DNA of 64,000 nucleotides from Mucor racemosus (Eukaryota > Mucoromycota > Mucoromycetes > Mucorales > Mucoraceae): positions 3,174,501-3,238,500 of the forward strand of contig JAPEHQ010000002.1 of assembly GCA_027405735.1 (NCBI GenBank). Reading direction: 5' to 3'. How positions within the stretch are numbered: position 1 is the stretch's first letter; every line of letters starts with the position of its first letter. A program made the translations under genes and the position numbers. Below the pieces are notes generated by a model that was given only the letters and a program-made list of their open reading frames with translations, did not search any database and had not been told where the DNA came from. Below are positions 46,986-59,468 of this stretch, one piece after another.

Positions 46986-48532
46986 TTAGCTTTTTACCAG
47001 TTTTATTTTCTCCAATTCATTAATATCCAGTCATATTGAACGATGATTGGCATCACTACCAAAAAAAGAATGAATGCTTCAAGAGTTTTCTGCATATAAA
47101 ATTATGCGATTTAGTATCAATTATTGTACTTAATTATAATCTTTGAACTTATTATTGATGTTAATCAGAATTATTAATACTTTCACTCAAAAAAAGTAAG
47201 CGTTTTTGCTTTATACATTTACATTCACCTATTCAATAAATGACATTGCATTTATTATCCGTTATATCAATCAACCGACTTCATCTTGATTCGGAACATT
47301 TGGCAATTAAATGCTTAAATTACACTTGAACTACCAGGTAACGCCACAAAAAAATTTCGTACAGGTAGACGAAACATCACAATTTGGATCATTTTTTGTG
47401 TTCACAGATCTCTGCATGAACCATAATATCTCTATCTGTTCAATTTAACTAAAATACAGTGAACGCCAACATCGCACTTGATAAAACGCCTTACTTTATT
47501 GCGAGTCAACACAACTAATTTGATACTAGTTTAGCATCAGCAGTTGAATAAGATAAATTTGAGATTAGACAACCCCTTTTAATAACTTTGCACACCATGA
47601 GTTAATAATGGGCCGTTATTATAGATACTACGCTTGCAGTAAATGACGATGTTATTTACTAAAATAAAAAAAATATAAAAATAAAAGCAGTAGAAATACA
47701 ATTATAATCAGCTAAAGTTTTTATTACAAAAGATTTCTGAAGAGTTAAAATAATTGAAAAGTATGAGGGTACTTATAGTGATTTGGAGAACTTGGATACC
47801 ATCAGACTTGAATGGATGTATATTTAGTGATCTTCCAGTTTTGAGTACATTGTTATTGATTTGATATTTTAAGGGATAAATTGTGTGGAGCATTGACCAT
47901 AAGGGATTGTATGTCAAGTGTGACAATATCGACCTTTTGGGAAATGGTTGTTTTGTTTATTTCTGCTATATCTATTTTATGTAACCTTGATTTTTAAGAG
48001 GTAGTTTTTGTATGCTTGAATCTTATTTATATTGATAGTGCAACTTCGATATAGATGAGTAGTTGACTAAATTGATATCTTTGTTTATTATCATTATTGA
48101 TTTGGATAGAATCCTGTTTTGATATATATTTCATTTGTGTAATTGATTGCGCCGTGATCAAGGGTGCTATCATCTACACAACATGTATGGTTCAAAAAGG
48201 GTATTTCATATTGCATGCGTTTGTTATTGTGTTCAATTGAAGCGTTTGTTTATTATTGTTGTTCACATTTCAAGTGGCATCATATTTTATGAGCGACACT
48301 TGGAATTTAGGTTGTTTTATTTTTATCAAACGTTTTTAGTATGTAATTCCACTGCAACGCTAATCAAGTATGGTGAGATGGTGAGTCAACTCTAATGGAC
48401 GAACGAGTCGATTAGTAGTATAAAAAATATATTGAAATTAAATAAATATAGCAATTAAATGAGCAAGAGATAATAAACCATGTAAATTAGCGTAACTGAA
48501 TTTTTTCAAGCGTTTTGAAATGAATATATCTT
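46986..48532. other. Intergenic, AT-rich, no gene seen
   Basis: No recognisable gene or RNA. Short open frames such as 48,147-48,395 have no family resemblance. Confidence 0.55.
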
Positions 48533-48770
48533 TACTTTTGACCTATACAAATTGATCTATTAGTAAAACTGATTAACAAGTAATTATTATGGTGTACCAT
48601 TGATAGTTGGTAGTGGTAAGTGGTATACAAGAAAACATCTTGTTTTCCTCTCCTTAGCTGTTGGCCACTAAATAGAAACAAATATTTTTAGAAAGCAAAT
48701 AGATTAGCATGAGTTTATTCATTCATTTAAATCAAGTCAATACTATAAATAAATTAAATTGTCACTATAA
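48533..48770. repeat. Dispersed repeat, copy 1 (sister at 52,638-52,870)
   Basis: Shares with 52,638-52,870, in the same orientation, ACATCTTGTTTTCCTCT, TTAGCTGTTGGCCACTAAAT and ATGAGTTTATTCATTCATT in order, with small differences. Confidence 0.88.
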
Positions 48771-50200
48771 TAATTTACAGCAGTAATGCGCATCTCAAAT
48801 GTTCCTATAAATACTGCAAGGAAATCTTTCCATAATTTCCTGTGGAATTATCTGTCTTTCTGCCTCTTTACATCTTTATTTATTTCCCTTAATAAATATC
48901 TAATTTACAAATAAGAAAACCAACCTTCCTTCAACTAATGCTCACCCATTTTTAATATTAAAATCATATCATTAGCATATCATTTTGACCATAATATATA
49001 TCCAAGATGGCAGATCATTACAGTAGGTGTAAATAGCAGGTATACAACTTGTTGTTCAAACTTATCAAATGCACAATGTCACATGGAAGTTAATATTCTA
49101 AAAACTTAAAAAAGCACATATTCATACCTTTGTCCATCATGTAGAGTGCAGCTTACTTGGATTAGTATTCATAAGAACGATTATATTTTAATTGTTTTTA
49201 ATACAAGTGTACAGCAAATGCTGTATGTTGTATTTTAGAATTTACATAAAATAAACCTTCGAATAATTAATTATATAGTCGAACTTTTGTTTTTGTATAA
49301 AATTTCGATATCTGCATCTCACAGCTGCTTGATACATTTAAACAGCAGCGTCCGGACCGTCCGGTAATTTTTTCTAGAAATTTATAGCTTGGAAATGTTA
49401 TTAGATGGCCGCATCCGGAGATTGTTCGGCATTTGCTTGGAAGGGCGGCCATTGACAAAAATGTGGATTACATTCAATTTATAATAAAAAACACCGCCCT
49501 CAGGGGTCTCTAAATGAGCCAAAAAAAATCCTGTGGATTTAATTTCTTTTGTTTGTCAAAAATCTAACAATCATACATTAGGAACACTTATTAAAATCCG
49601 ACGTTGATCATTGAAATTTAACATTAGATGGAATTTAGTAGCTAATACTAAATGTTAAATGTCATACCAAACCATCAGCATGAACAACAAATATCACTAA
49701 TAAACACTGCTGTTTAGGATACTGACTAAATATTGAGCTGTATTATGTAATACTAATAATGAGCACAGAAGACATTGAGAGTTATTGGGAAATAGATCTT
49801 ATTTTTATAAAGAGGAAAGTAATAAAGAGACTAGGTAGTGATTCAATCACGGAGAACGTAGGGTTTTTATTATGAAATGAAAAGGGAACCAAGAACTGTT
49901 AGGTCTCGGTTCCTGAAGATATTTATACTACAATTTCTATTAAATGTCAGTTCTAATAGGAATTGAAACTAAATAAAAGGGCAAAAACCGACAGACATGG
50001 TTCATCGTAAGTCCTTAATAGGTTATCTGGATATGATCATTAGAGTTAGGAACTGCAAGAAATTGTTTAGGACATAGACTGGACTGGGCACATGTATTGA
50101 TATTAGAAGTGCTCAAAGGGTTATTTATACATGATTCTTAGCATAGAATGATGAGGATGAGGTGACAATAATGATGCATTGCAATTTTATTTCATTTAGT
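48771..50200. other. Intergenic, no gene seen; one small GC-rich patch
   Basis: At 49,345-49,450 there is a GC-rich patch containing CCGGAC-C-GTCCGG, a short inverted repeat, and CCGCATCCGG. No gene recognised. Confidence 0.5.
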
Positions 50201-50940
50201 TATTGATTTATCAAGGCCTTGTAAATTAAAATCAGCGTAAAAAGTACCGTTTATTAGAATGAATTAAATGTGGGTTTATATAGTTATTGGGATTTTGTGA
50301 TAAGATCTAATGGACAGGGATCCATTAGATGTGACAATAGATATTATTATTAATGTATATGGATATAATATGTTATGTTTCAGTGGTAATATTGCTATAA
50401 GTTATGTTTCATTATTAGTTCCTGGGTGACAAAAACCAGTTACTGGATAGATAAGATCTGCTAGATTAATCGGAGATCTTCTATATATCGAATGTTGTAA
50501 TTCTGATAGATCAGTTATGTTACATTTAAGCTATGATAAAATGGTATAGCCTGAAATCCTAAAGTTGAGCCAATCATGAACTCGTTCCTGGGAATGGAAT
50601 ATAGCTATTCCATTTGTATAAACATTCACTGTCTAAAGTTAATCAAGCATGAATATCCTATATACTTAACTTGGTCGTATCCTACTAAACTTGCTCTGGC
50701 CAATCTATTATATTATGTTGCAATCAACTAGTTCCTCAAGACTATGAAATTATCCTTTCATACATTCTGTATTGTAGACTCTATATCCGCGCTTCCAAAT
50801 CATATAAATACCCTGGATCCTGATGTCGTTCAAAATGGAGTCATTATCTTTTTTACCTACAATATACTCAATAAATATATCTAGTTTTAACTTTATTTTC
50901 TAGTTATTCATTGTGTATATTTAAACAGAAATGATGCATA
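50200..50940. mobile_element. LTR-like sequence 1 (solo or decayed)
   Basis: Contains ATATCCGCGCTTCCAAATC followed by CATATAAATACC (a TATA-like promoter) and, about 75 bp later, AATAAATATATCTAG (a polyadenylation-like signal). The same arrangement recurs in the neighbour at 50,940-51,410, as LTRs would show. Ends and target duplications were not resolved. Confidence 0.45.
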
Positions 50941-51410
50941 TAGACTTTATTTCAATTATGGAATAAGGTGGAGTGATTATATTATATATTCTATTTAGTA
51001 GTCTAAGATGATGTGATATTATTTAAGTTGAGCCAATGTACATCTTTACCTGCGATTCACATTATTGGCTTTTTCTGTTATAAAGAATATTCTCCCGTTT
51101 GACCAATCATCAAAGAATATTATTCCACCTATTTAACTTTGCCTCGTCCTTGTCGGAACTGGTTCTGGTCAATCTATTCCCATCAAAACCTCATACAACT
51201 GGTCTTCCAACTTATGAGATTAAGATTTAACTATCAAATGATCAAATTTTATATCCTATATCCGCGCTCCTAAAACATATAAATACCTGATCTTTATACT
51301 CATAGTTTGACATTGTCACCACCCTTTTTTTCTTATACAAATACTTAAATAAATATATCTAGTTCTAATTGTATCATAGCTGGTTATCTTAAGTATATGT
51401 ATAAACAATG
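50940..51410. mobile_element. LTR-like sequence 2 (solo or decayed)
   Basis: Repeats the signature of the preceding element: ATATCCGCGCTCCTAAAAC then CATATAAATACC, then TTAAATAAATATATCTAG about 80 bp later. Also shares TGGTCAATCTATT-like text upstream. Same orientation as element 1. Its right end coincides with the start of large repeat copy C. Confidence 0.45.
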
Positions 51411-52640
51411 TTAACATGATGCTGCGTATTCAGATAAAAGAAAAGAATACCAACTGGATAGTCTGATATGTCTTATCAAATGGTGAATATATCCTTGGCA
51501 TATGAAAACAAAAAGGGAGAAACAACACACGTATAAAAAGATTTTCAAGGCTTTACATTATTTAGCGCAATTAAAACCCTGCTAAATTGCACATTTCAGT
51601 CAATGTAAAAATAGCATTACAGCGCCTGAACTATAAACTAAGCAAAATAGGCAATATCTATTACTATAATAGAAATAGAAACATAACATTTTCTACTAGA
51701 AAAACTGTCTGTCATATCATACATTCATTAAGAAATTGCAAAAACGAGCCCGTAGAGCGACGCCGTAATTGCGCATTGCAAGATTGAACTGCCAGCTCTT
51801 ATACTATGGTACATTCAACAAGTTTTAAATAAAAAGGTGTTTTTATTTTAACTTTTTTTATATTTAAGCACGTATGGTCTGAAAATTCAGTTTTTGTAGC
51901 GGACATTTTCGGGGCTCATTTTATCCTTACCAACACTCATGATTTTGATCAAAAAACAGAAAAATCAAATTTTGATAGCAAAATCAGCGTTTAAATATAC
52001 TACATTGTGAGAGAAAATTGTAGCCATAACTAATACACATTTTATAAAAGCTTAATATTAAATGTTAAGTAATGAAAATTTGTATTTTTGTCCAAAAAAC
52101 GGATTTTTGTTTAAAGGATTTTCATGTAATATTTTGCAATAAAAATGTTTGTTATTTTTTATTGAGCAAATAGAGCACTAAATTCGGTACATGTGTATAT
52201 TTTTTGTTTTTACAATTGGTATTATAATTAACACTATATTTGCAAAATCAGAAAAAAAAATTAAAAAATGTCATAATTGATGGTCTGGACAAGAATAATT
52301 TTTGAAATTAATATTCCGCTTATAAGCTTTGTAAGTCTTAAAAATAAGAGATTTTATAATACTTGAGAACTTTTTCAAGAATTTATGATATTGTACCAAC
52401 TTGTATCAAGCTTATTACTGTAAATATTTATACATGTGAATATTATGTGGTAGTTTATTTGATGATAATATAATCTTACTTTATAATTAATGCGCTAGAG
52501 ATAATTTACATTGAGTTTTAGTCGTATCTCTCCAATATCATAAACATAAACATGACCATTATCACTGGGACCTATTGCCACCTTTTTACCCTCTTTGACC
52601 CAAGCCAATTTATTCAATGCTTTACCAGAACAAACTTACT
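51408..52640. repeat. Large dispersed repeat, copy C (same orientation as B)
   Basis: Corresponds to about 45,240-46,570 of copy B, including the long identical-looking segment around 51,880-52,140 and the dynein exon relic at its right end. The left edge abuts LTR-like sequence 2. Confidence 0.85.
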
Positions 52641-52645
52641 TTTGA
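52535..52645 (-). pseudogene. Dynein intermediate chain WD40 exon, relic (copy C)
   Basis: Minus strand reads SGKALNKLAWVKEGKK then VAIGPSDNGH, the third copy of the WD40 exon fragment, truncated. Confidence 0.55.
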
Positions 52646-52870
52646 CCTATAAAAATTGATTTATTAGTAAAATCAATTATTAATAACAAGCTAATAAGTA
52701 ATAATTATGGTGCACCTTTGAGAATTGGTAGTGATATACAAGACAACATCTTGTTTTCCTCTTCTTAGCTGTTGGCCACTAAATAGAAATAAATGCTTTT
52801 TAGAAACTAAATAGACTAACATGAGTTTATTCATTCATTCAAATTAAGTCAATACTATATATTATACTTT
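52638..52870. repeat. Dispersed repeat, copy 2 (sister at 48,533-48,770)
   Basis: Sister copy as described for 48,533-48,770. It directly follows the dynein relic of copy C. Confidence 0.88.
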
Positions 52871-54862
52871 TATAATCACCAATTTTTTAGCAGGTACTGT
52901 AGATATCAAATTTGGACCAAAAAACCATTGATTATAACGAAGATGATGGGAAAAATGGCGAAGTCTTAGATGATGCTTTTTTTTTCGAAAAAATAATATT
53001 ATAACGCGCCCTTAACATTAACAGTTAATAATTTATTTCCAAATAAATAATAGGAAAAACATGTAATTGTACCTGCTACTTGGTTTCAGTTTATAAAAGA
53101 TATTAGTTTTTTTGTTGTAGTTTTAAACATAAAGAAGAGAGCTGAGGAAAGTGGGGAAGAAAAAAGAAAAATAATCCTAAATCAAGCGGTTTTGTGTGTT
53201 ACAAACAGAAATTTACAAAGGTATAAATACTTTTAATGTTGCCAAACAGGTTGTTGTCGTTGTTCCCATTTGGTTCCCGAAAGAAGAACATGGGCAGAAC
53301 CCTTTCAAGCCCCAAATTTCAAATTGATATATCTTGTCAATAAGGCAATTCTGTTGAATCAGAGTAACTCACATCTGCTTTTTTTAAGCCATTCAAATTA
53401 TTTTCGTTATTAATTATATTATGATTGATATACTTTATTAAATTGATTAAAAAACTTTGATCTCATTGCTCGGCTCACCTGGGCTGCCTGGCCTGCATAA
53501 AAGTTTTTATTCTGCCCATCTGTGCAGATTACTATGCCCATGGGAAGCATAGTTTGGCCGTAGTGAAGAATAAAAATCCTTTCATTATAAACTAATCTAA
53601 TATCATTTTACTCATCACACTTTGCTATGCTAGCTATTCAATTCATCTTTTTTTCTTAAGGGAGATGAAAGTAAATGACCATTTTAGCAAATTCAGAAAT
53701 GAAATGTCGCCTTCAGTTTGGAGTAAACATTTATTGTACCTATGCCACTTTCAAAAAATTGAATAGCAACAAGAAGTTTTGATTAGTAGGCGAAAAATTT
53801 GAATGTACTATGAAAATTTTGATAGATTAGGAAAAAAGCTTGATTTCTATTTTAAAAAACCTTGAATTTCAAATGCAAATCACTGTACAAGTGATTGTCC
53901 AAATCCAGTCAAAGAGATCAAAATACTGTATACAGGGGAAAATTGAAGCTAGAAACGAAGATATCTCTTTGGACGAAAAATCAATATTTTGAAAAAACCT
54001 AAATTGGGTCCGAGAGAGCTCGACGAGATTGATGATATGAATGTAAAAAAACTGCTGCTCAATTTAACGAATATTTTGAAATCTACTACGAATATGCCAA
54101 AAAAAAAAAAAATAAAAATGCTATAAAAATAAAAATGCTTAGAGTTTTTTTATACTGAAATGTTATAGGGTACCTCAAAACAAGCAAGTTTTATTATTAG
54201 GAAGTGTTAGTTAGCTTAATTTTTTAAAGAGATATTCAAGCTCAAAGTTTTTAATTTTTAGCAGTGTGAAATACCTGTAAAAATCTGAAACATTAGCACT
54301 AAGAACATTATACGATCTGCTAAAGATAGGATATTTCTAGAAACACGTTTTTGGATTAAAATTAAACATTTCAAGCACATGTGTATATTTTTTTATTTTA
54401 CTGCTATTTAATGAAAAAGTGGTATTTGCCTTAAGTAAGCCTGAAATGAAATACGAGGCATTTGTAGAAGGAACACAAATCACTCACGCACCAATAAACA
54501 TTTCAATATGCCGCTGCTGTAACCTAAAAACAATGATTTGGTCTTGAGCCATTAACCAAAGATCTTGCTAAATCTTTGTGTACATAAATCACTTACATGT
54601 CGATAAATTTACTTCATAGCAAACATTGCTACGTCTAGCTACAATAAAATCATTTTCCATAATTCCAATTATTTACACTGTACTACATTAAGTTGCAATA
54701 GAAAAATGATCGTTCATGATCACATGCAGTGCATTTTTCACATGAAATCGGGGTTCTTCTGGTCTCCATCAATACATTTTAAGGTTGCCCTTGTGTTCTT
54801 TTTTTCCAACAATACTCCTTTTCCTCTTTCAAGTTCTTACCAATACAAGCACATAACAAAAC
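52871..54862. other. Gene-poor region upstream of MCAD with relic fragments and a dispersed repeat
   Basis: Short coding-like remnants are visible at about 52,905-52,990 (DIKFGPKN, YNEDDGKNGEVLDDAFF in shifted frames) and 53,125-53,235 (KKRAEESGEEKRKIILNQA, VLCVTNRNLQRYKYF). The dispersed repeat sister of 4,600-5,095 lies at about 53,935-54,415. The last 150 bp form the MCAD promoter and leader. Confidence 0.5.
53935..54415. repeat. Direct dispersed repeat, second copy
   Basis: Sister of 4,600-5,095; see that entry for the shared blocks. Confidence 0.75.
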
Positions 54863-56113
54863 ATGTTGAGATCAATCCAAAAAGTAGCCCGCCCTTTTGC
54901 TCGGTGTTATTCATCTGAGGCAGCTCCTTTGGGCATGAGCTTTTCTTTAACAGAGGAACAGAAATCAATTCAAGACATGGCTCGCAAATTTACACGTGAA
55001 GAAATCATTCCAGTTGCTGCTGAACATGACATTACAGGAAAGTATCCTACTGAAATCATCAAGAAGGCATGGGAACTTGGTCTTGTTAATACCCACATTG
55101 AGGCTAAATACGGTGGTATGGATTTGGGTGTTTTAGATAGTGCTATTATTTCCGAAGAATTGGCTTTTGGGTGTACTGGTATTCAAACAGCCATTGAAGC
55201 AAATAACCTTGCTGAAGCACCTCTTGTTGTAGCTGGTAATGATTTCCAAAAGAAAAAGTATTTGGGTCGTATGACTGAAGCTCCTTTGGTCGCTTCTTAT
55301 GGTGTTACTGAACCTGGGGCTGGTTCTGACGTTGCTGGATTAACCACCTCTGCCGTCAAGAAATCTGATGGTAGTTGGGTTTTGAATGGTCAAAAGATGT
55401 GGATCACAAATTCAGGTCATGCCAATTGGTTCTTTGTACTTGCTCGTACTGATGCTACTGCAAGCACTGGTAAGGCATTTACTGGTTTCATTGTTGATGC
55501 TGATACTGCTGGTATTACTGTGGGACGCAAGGAGATTAATATGGGCCAACGCGCTTCCGATACCCGTGGTGTTACATTTGAGGATGTTGTAATTCCTGCA
55601 GAAAATGTATTGGGCTCAGAAGGCCAAGGTTTCAAAATTGCCATGAATGCTTTTGATATTACTCGTCCTCTTGTTGCTTCTGGTGCTGTTGGATTAGCTC
55701 GTCGTGCTATGGAAGAAGCTACAAAATATTCTTTAGAACGTAAAACAATGGGTAAACCTATTTTCAATCATCAAGCCGTTTCTTTCATGTTGGCTGATAT
55801 GGCTATTGGTATTGAAAGTGCTCGTATGATGGTATATCGTTCTGCTTTTATGCGTGATAATGGAGAAAAGAATACTTGGCATGCTAGTATTGCAAAGGCC
55901 TTAGCAGGTGATGTTGCAAATAAGTGTGCTGCTGATGCCGTTCAAATCTTTGGTGGTAACGGTTTCAACACTGAATACCCTGTAGAAAAGTTAATGCGTG
56001 ATGCAAAGATTTTCCAAATTTATGAAGGTACTGCACAAATTCAACGTTTGATTATCTCTCGTGGTTTAGCAGATGCAGCCAAATCTGGCGCTGATGCTCT
56101 TGGTGGTTTTTAG
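54863..56113 (+). CDS. ACADM: Medium-chain acyl-CoA dehydrogenase, mitochondrial
   Basis: Intronless, 416 aa. The N-terminus [19 protein letters not shown] is a typical mitochondrial presequence (Arg-rich, no acids, RCYS-type cleavage region). The mature part is strikingly close to animal [49 protein letters not shown] and [11 protein letters not shown] (FAD/substrate binding), [34 protein letters not shown] and [11 protein letters not shown] with the catalytic base Glu at residue 388. It performs the first oxidation step of mitochondrial fatty-acid beta-oxidation, passing electrons to ETF. Chain-length specificity is inferred from overall resemblance. Absence of introns is unusual beside its multi-exon neighbours. 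It converges with the methyltransferase gene with 25 bp between stops. Confidence 0.95.
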   Translation: MLRSIQKVARPFARCYSSEAAPLGMSFSLTEEQKSIQDMARKFTREEIIPVAAEHDITGKYPTEIIKKAWELGLVNTHIEAKYGGMDLGVLDSAIISEELAFGCTGIQTAIEANNLAEAPLVVAGNDFQKKKYLGRMTEAPLVASYGVTEPGAGSDVAGLTTSAVKKSDGSWVLNGQKMWITNSGHANWFFVLARTDATASTGKAFTGFIVDADTAGITVGRKEINMGQRASDTRGVTFEDVVIPAENVLGSEGQGFKIAMNAFDITRPLVASGAVGLARRAMEEATKYSLERKTMGKPIFNHQAVSFMLADMAIGIESARMMVYRSAFMRDNGEKNTWHASIAKALAGDVANKCAADAVQIFGGNGFNTEYPVEKLMRDAKIFQIYEGTAQIQRLIISRGLADAAKSGADALGGF

Positions 56114-56138
56114 ATAGTTTCAAGTTTTTTTATTATTA

Positions 56139-57488
56139 TTAAAATATGTGTGTATGTACAATATCAAAATCATCTACATCGTCAAATTGAATAGTGGGTC
56201 CACTGTAACCCTTTTTTTGTGCTACAACAGAATACCAAGACATATAAGTGTTGTACTCATTTACTTCATTTTTCATCGATTCCACTGTTTTTTCTAATTC
56301 ATCCTCTGGAATCAACTTGTTTGTAATCCAATCTCTTCTAAAACTCTTGATAATTCTTTCCCAATATTCTAGTAGTAGTGATCCAACAGCTCCACCATAA
56401 ATACCAACTGGAGTATGAGTATGATAGATTTGCATACCAATCAATTGACTCATATTTGCAATTCGATTTGGCCATGGATTATATAAAGATGTAGTGGTAT
56501 TAGATGTATTTGTTAAAGTGGTATATGCAGAAGTTGGAGTCGTGGGTGATTGAGGAGGGTGTTTTATACTTGATTGGATTACTATTAATAGTAGTTAGTT
56601 TTTGTGCTGTTATATAATAAGGTTTGGTATACTTGCATTGGTTTAGTGTATTCATAGAAGGTCCTGCATCAAAAAGATTATCATAGGCTTCCACACATTC
56701 AATATAGGCGCCTTTCTTCATAATTCGCACTAATTCTTTTAATACATCATCCCACATAGAATCAGGTAATGTATCCATCATGGAACGTATAAATATATAA
56801 TCAAAAGTAGCATCTTCAAAAGGTAGAGGTAATTCAATCAAATCAATGCGTTGATAGAATACATTTTTTGATAATGAGCTACAATTTATATGAGTACACG
56901 CATGAAAACTATACGTTTAAACATAATTTTACCTTGACGGTAATACATTTTTGTCAATATCAATGCCTGTAAAATACGAGATTGGAAACCGAGATGCCAT
57001 ATCCTACATGTAAGTATATCAGCTAAGTGTGCCCCTGAAATAATAATCGACACTATACATACACTTGACCAAAACCCTGCACCACATCTATTATATTTAA
57101 TATTAGAATCTCTATAACAACTTGATTAATTTTATATGAATTTACCCAATGTCTAATACTTCACTTCCACCAGCTTGTAATAATCGCTCGATTGGAGCCT
57201 TAAAATCACTATAGCAACGAATCAAGCCATTAATATACAACGATTACCATGGAAACTCGATATTTACCCCTCAAAAGCCAGCTTAAGAGCACTATGTCTA
57301 ACCCAATCCCTCTCAATATCATCTACTGAATTTGGCAATCTCTGTCTTATATTTAGCTTTGGATCTTTGGAAGTTCTCCATTTCAATTTCAGGAATGAAA
57401 ATGTACTGCCAGTACTTGATGTATTAGTTGTAGTTGCGGTTGCAGTTGTGGCAGTATCAGTAACTGGCGTAGATGTACTAGTTACCAT
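56139..57488 (-). CDS. SAM-dependent methyltransferase (class I)
   Basis: Six exons (57488-57268, 57208-57146, 57087-57063, 57003-56933, 56878-56633, 56568-56139) give 351 aa. An N-terminal Thr-rich, disordered stretch is followed by RQRLPNSVDDIERDWVRH, then motif I VLDIGCGAGFWS, the acidic motif II region FTGIDIDKNVLP, and LPFEDATFDYIFIRSM with MWDDVLKELVRIMKKGAYIE, the Methyltransf_25/11 layout. A Thr/Ser/Pro-rich insert separates the Rossmann core from a helical C-terminal region (GSLLLEYWERIIKSFRRDW). Related fungal proteins of this architecture are mostly uncharacterised (UMTA/LaeA-like in general layout). Exon 3 is only 25 nt. The last acceptor (TCAAG|T) was chosen over an earlier TAG because it alone keeps the frame. 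Confidence 0.82.
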
Positions 57489-57751
57489 TATTTTGGTGTG
57501 GGAGAGATAGAGAGATGAAAGAGAAAAGAAATAAGAAAAAGAAAAATGGCTTTAATTTAATAGCTTTTTACTGTCCTTCTCCCACCCCTCCTTGGAAGAA
57601 AGGAAAAGGAGGAGAAAGAGAGAGAGGGTTACACACATGATATAATTCAATTGGATAATGCTTTTAATACTCTATTTTTGTCAGTGAAAGTTTCTATTTC
57701 AATAACATTTGTGAAATGTTCAATTACAATTTGTGTTGCAAAAATTGACTT

Positions 57752-59214
57752 TTATTCTTTGTGCTTTTTAACAAAAATTGATATAGGTAAAAATATAGTT
57801 CTTAATACAAAATCAGAGGTATATAATACAATGCTGACTGAAGCCAATACAGCTACAACAGCCCACATGACGGTAGCTCCCCACTTTTCATAAATGAGGC
57901 CACCAACTAAAGCGCCCACTCCACTTCCCAATCCATTGAAAGCCATATTAAGTAAACCTTGAGCTCTGCTTTTAAGATTTACTTTTGCAATCTGATCTGC
58001 TTGTAAGGCAGATGCACTCCAAGCCAATGAGAAACTTACACCATGTAATAATTGGGTTGCAGTTGCCAAATAAGCGCCCCAACTAATATGCACACATACA
58101 ATATATGTAATACATCGATAGACGATAATGCATTGAGCAACTATCAACATACGGCGTGCACCCAATCTATGAAGGACTTGCTTGAAAAAGAAAAATACAA
58201 TAATTTCTGTAACACTTCCTAATGGACCAAACAATCCAACCAAAGTAGAAGAAGCATGTAAATTATTCTCCATGAATAAATATAAGAATGCTTGTACAAC
58301 AGCAATAGCAAAACCCATAGTAGTCATAAATGTAAAGAATCGAACAGCTTCCGGTTCTTGCAATAGATGCCACATGGAAGGATCTGGTGTCACACAAATG
58401 CCATCATCCATGTCTTCGATGACTACAGCAGCAGCAGCAGTGGCGGCGGCATCAGTGGTGGGTGACATGGATCCATACGTATCATCAATATCATCAATAG
58501 GTTGGTAATGAGGCTCTAAATCAATTACAGCTATCGTTATAACAAATGCTAAACAATAAATACTAAACACGATAAATAATGCATACAAGGAATCTAATTT
58601 TTCCGTTAGAAATCCGGTCAAAAACACAGATGTTGCAAAGCCAATGGGAACGCCAATCTTTTGACGGCCATATAAATCCTTGCGATTTGCCAACACCCTC
58701 AAAATCACTGTATCAACCAATGCAGCAATGATAGGATAACCGAAAAATGCATAACCAAAGCAACCAATCGACGTTAATGCGATCCGAATCCATTCGGTTT
58801 CTGAGAGATAAGGCACAAAACCAATAGATAAAATACACTAGTTTTTTTTATTAGTGTTACCACATTTCATCAAAATATACCAACAATAAACATACCAACA
58901 ATGCGATCAACATATTTTTGATCATGATTTCCTTATAGTTTCCAGTCTTATCTACCAAGGAAGTCCAATATGGAAATGCAATGAAGGATACAAAAGGCGC
59001 TAAATAGTTTAAAAAAAATGTCAGGCAAATTGTTTTGATTTAAGCCCTTCTTCTTCTTACTGATAGAGAAAATAAATCCGATTTTGTCATTTCCTAAGCC
59101 CAACACTTTCTTGTAAAAGATGGGCAAGAACATTTGACCTGAACCAATACATCCTATACTGAAAGCACTTAATAATTTCAATCCAATAAAGTTATTTTCC
59201 TTATCAGATTTCAT
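57752..59214 (-). CDS. Major facilitator superfamily transporter (MFS_1-like)
   Basis: Three exons (59214-59061, 58999-58896, 58837-57752) give 447 aa. About twelve hydrophobic segments are visible, with an acidic cytosolic loop after helix 6 (YQPIDDIDDTYGSMS, Ala run, VIEDMDDGICVTPDPSMW). Family-like features are PFVSFIAFPYWTSLVDKTG in the helix 2-3 region with a D-x-x-G-style loop, GFVPYLSETEW, and in the second half GVSFSLAWSASALQADQIA and FNGLGSGVGALVGGLIYEKW. This layout fits the MFS_1-like group (LacY/nucleoside-symporter-like). Substrate is unknown. It sits between the methyltransferase and Hsp90 on the same strand, but nothing ties their functions. Confidence 0.85.
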
Positions 59215-59435
59215 GGTTTTCTAGATAAAAGAAAAGGTAAAAGAAAAAAGGAAAAGCCTAAAAAAGAAAACAAAGAAGTGGACGATTGTTTGTGTCGCCA
59301 TATCCATTTTTAAAGGGGAGCTATTGCATAGCACAAAATATCTGTATTTGTGTTTAAGAATCGGTATATCTTTATCCGCGCCCTTGTTGATTGACCACGA
59401 TGCCCAAAAGTTTAGTGTTGTCTCAAGGACGCCCT

Positions 59436-59468
<33 letters not shown>

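Noticed and set aside
49345..49450. GC-rich patch with CCGGAC-C-GTCCGG
   Set aside because: Too short and lacking further structure; recorded in the intergenic entry but not treated as an element.
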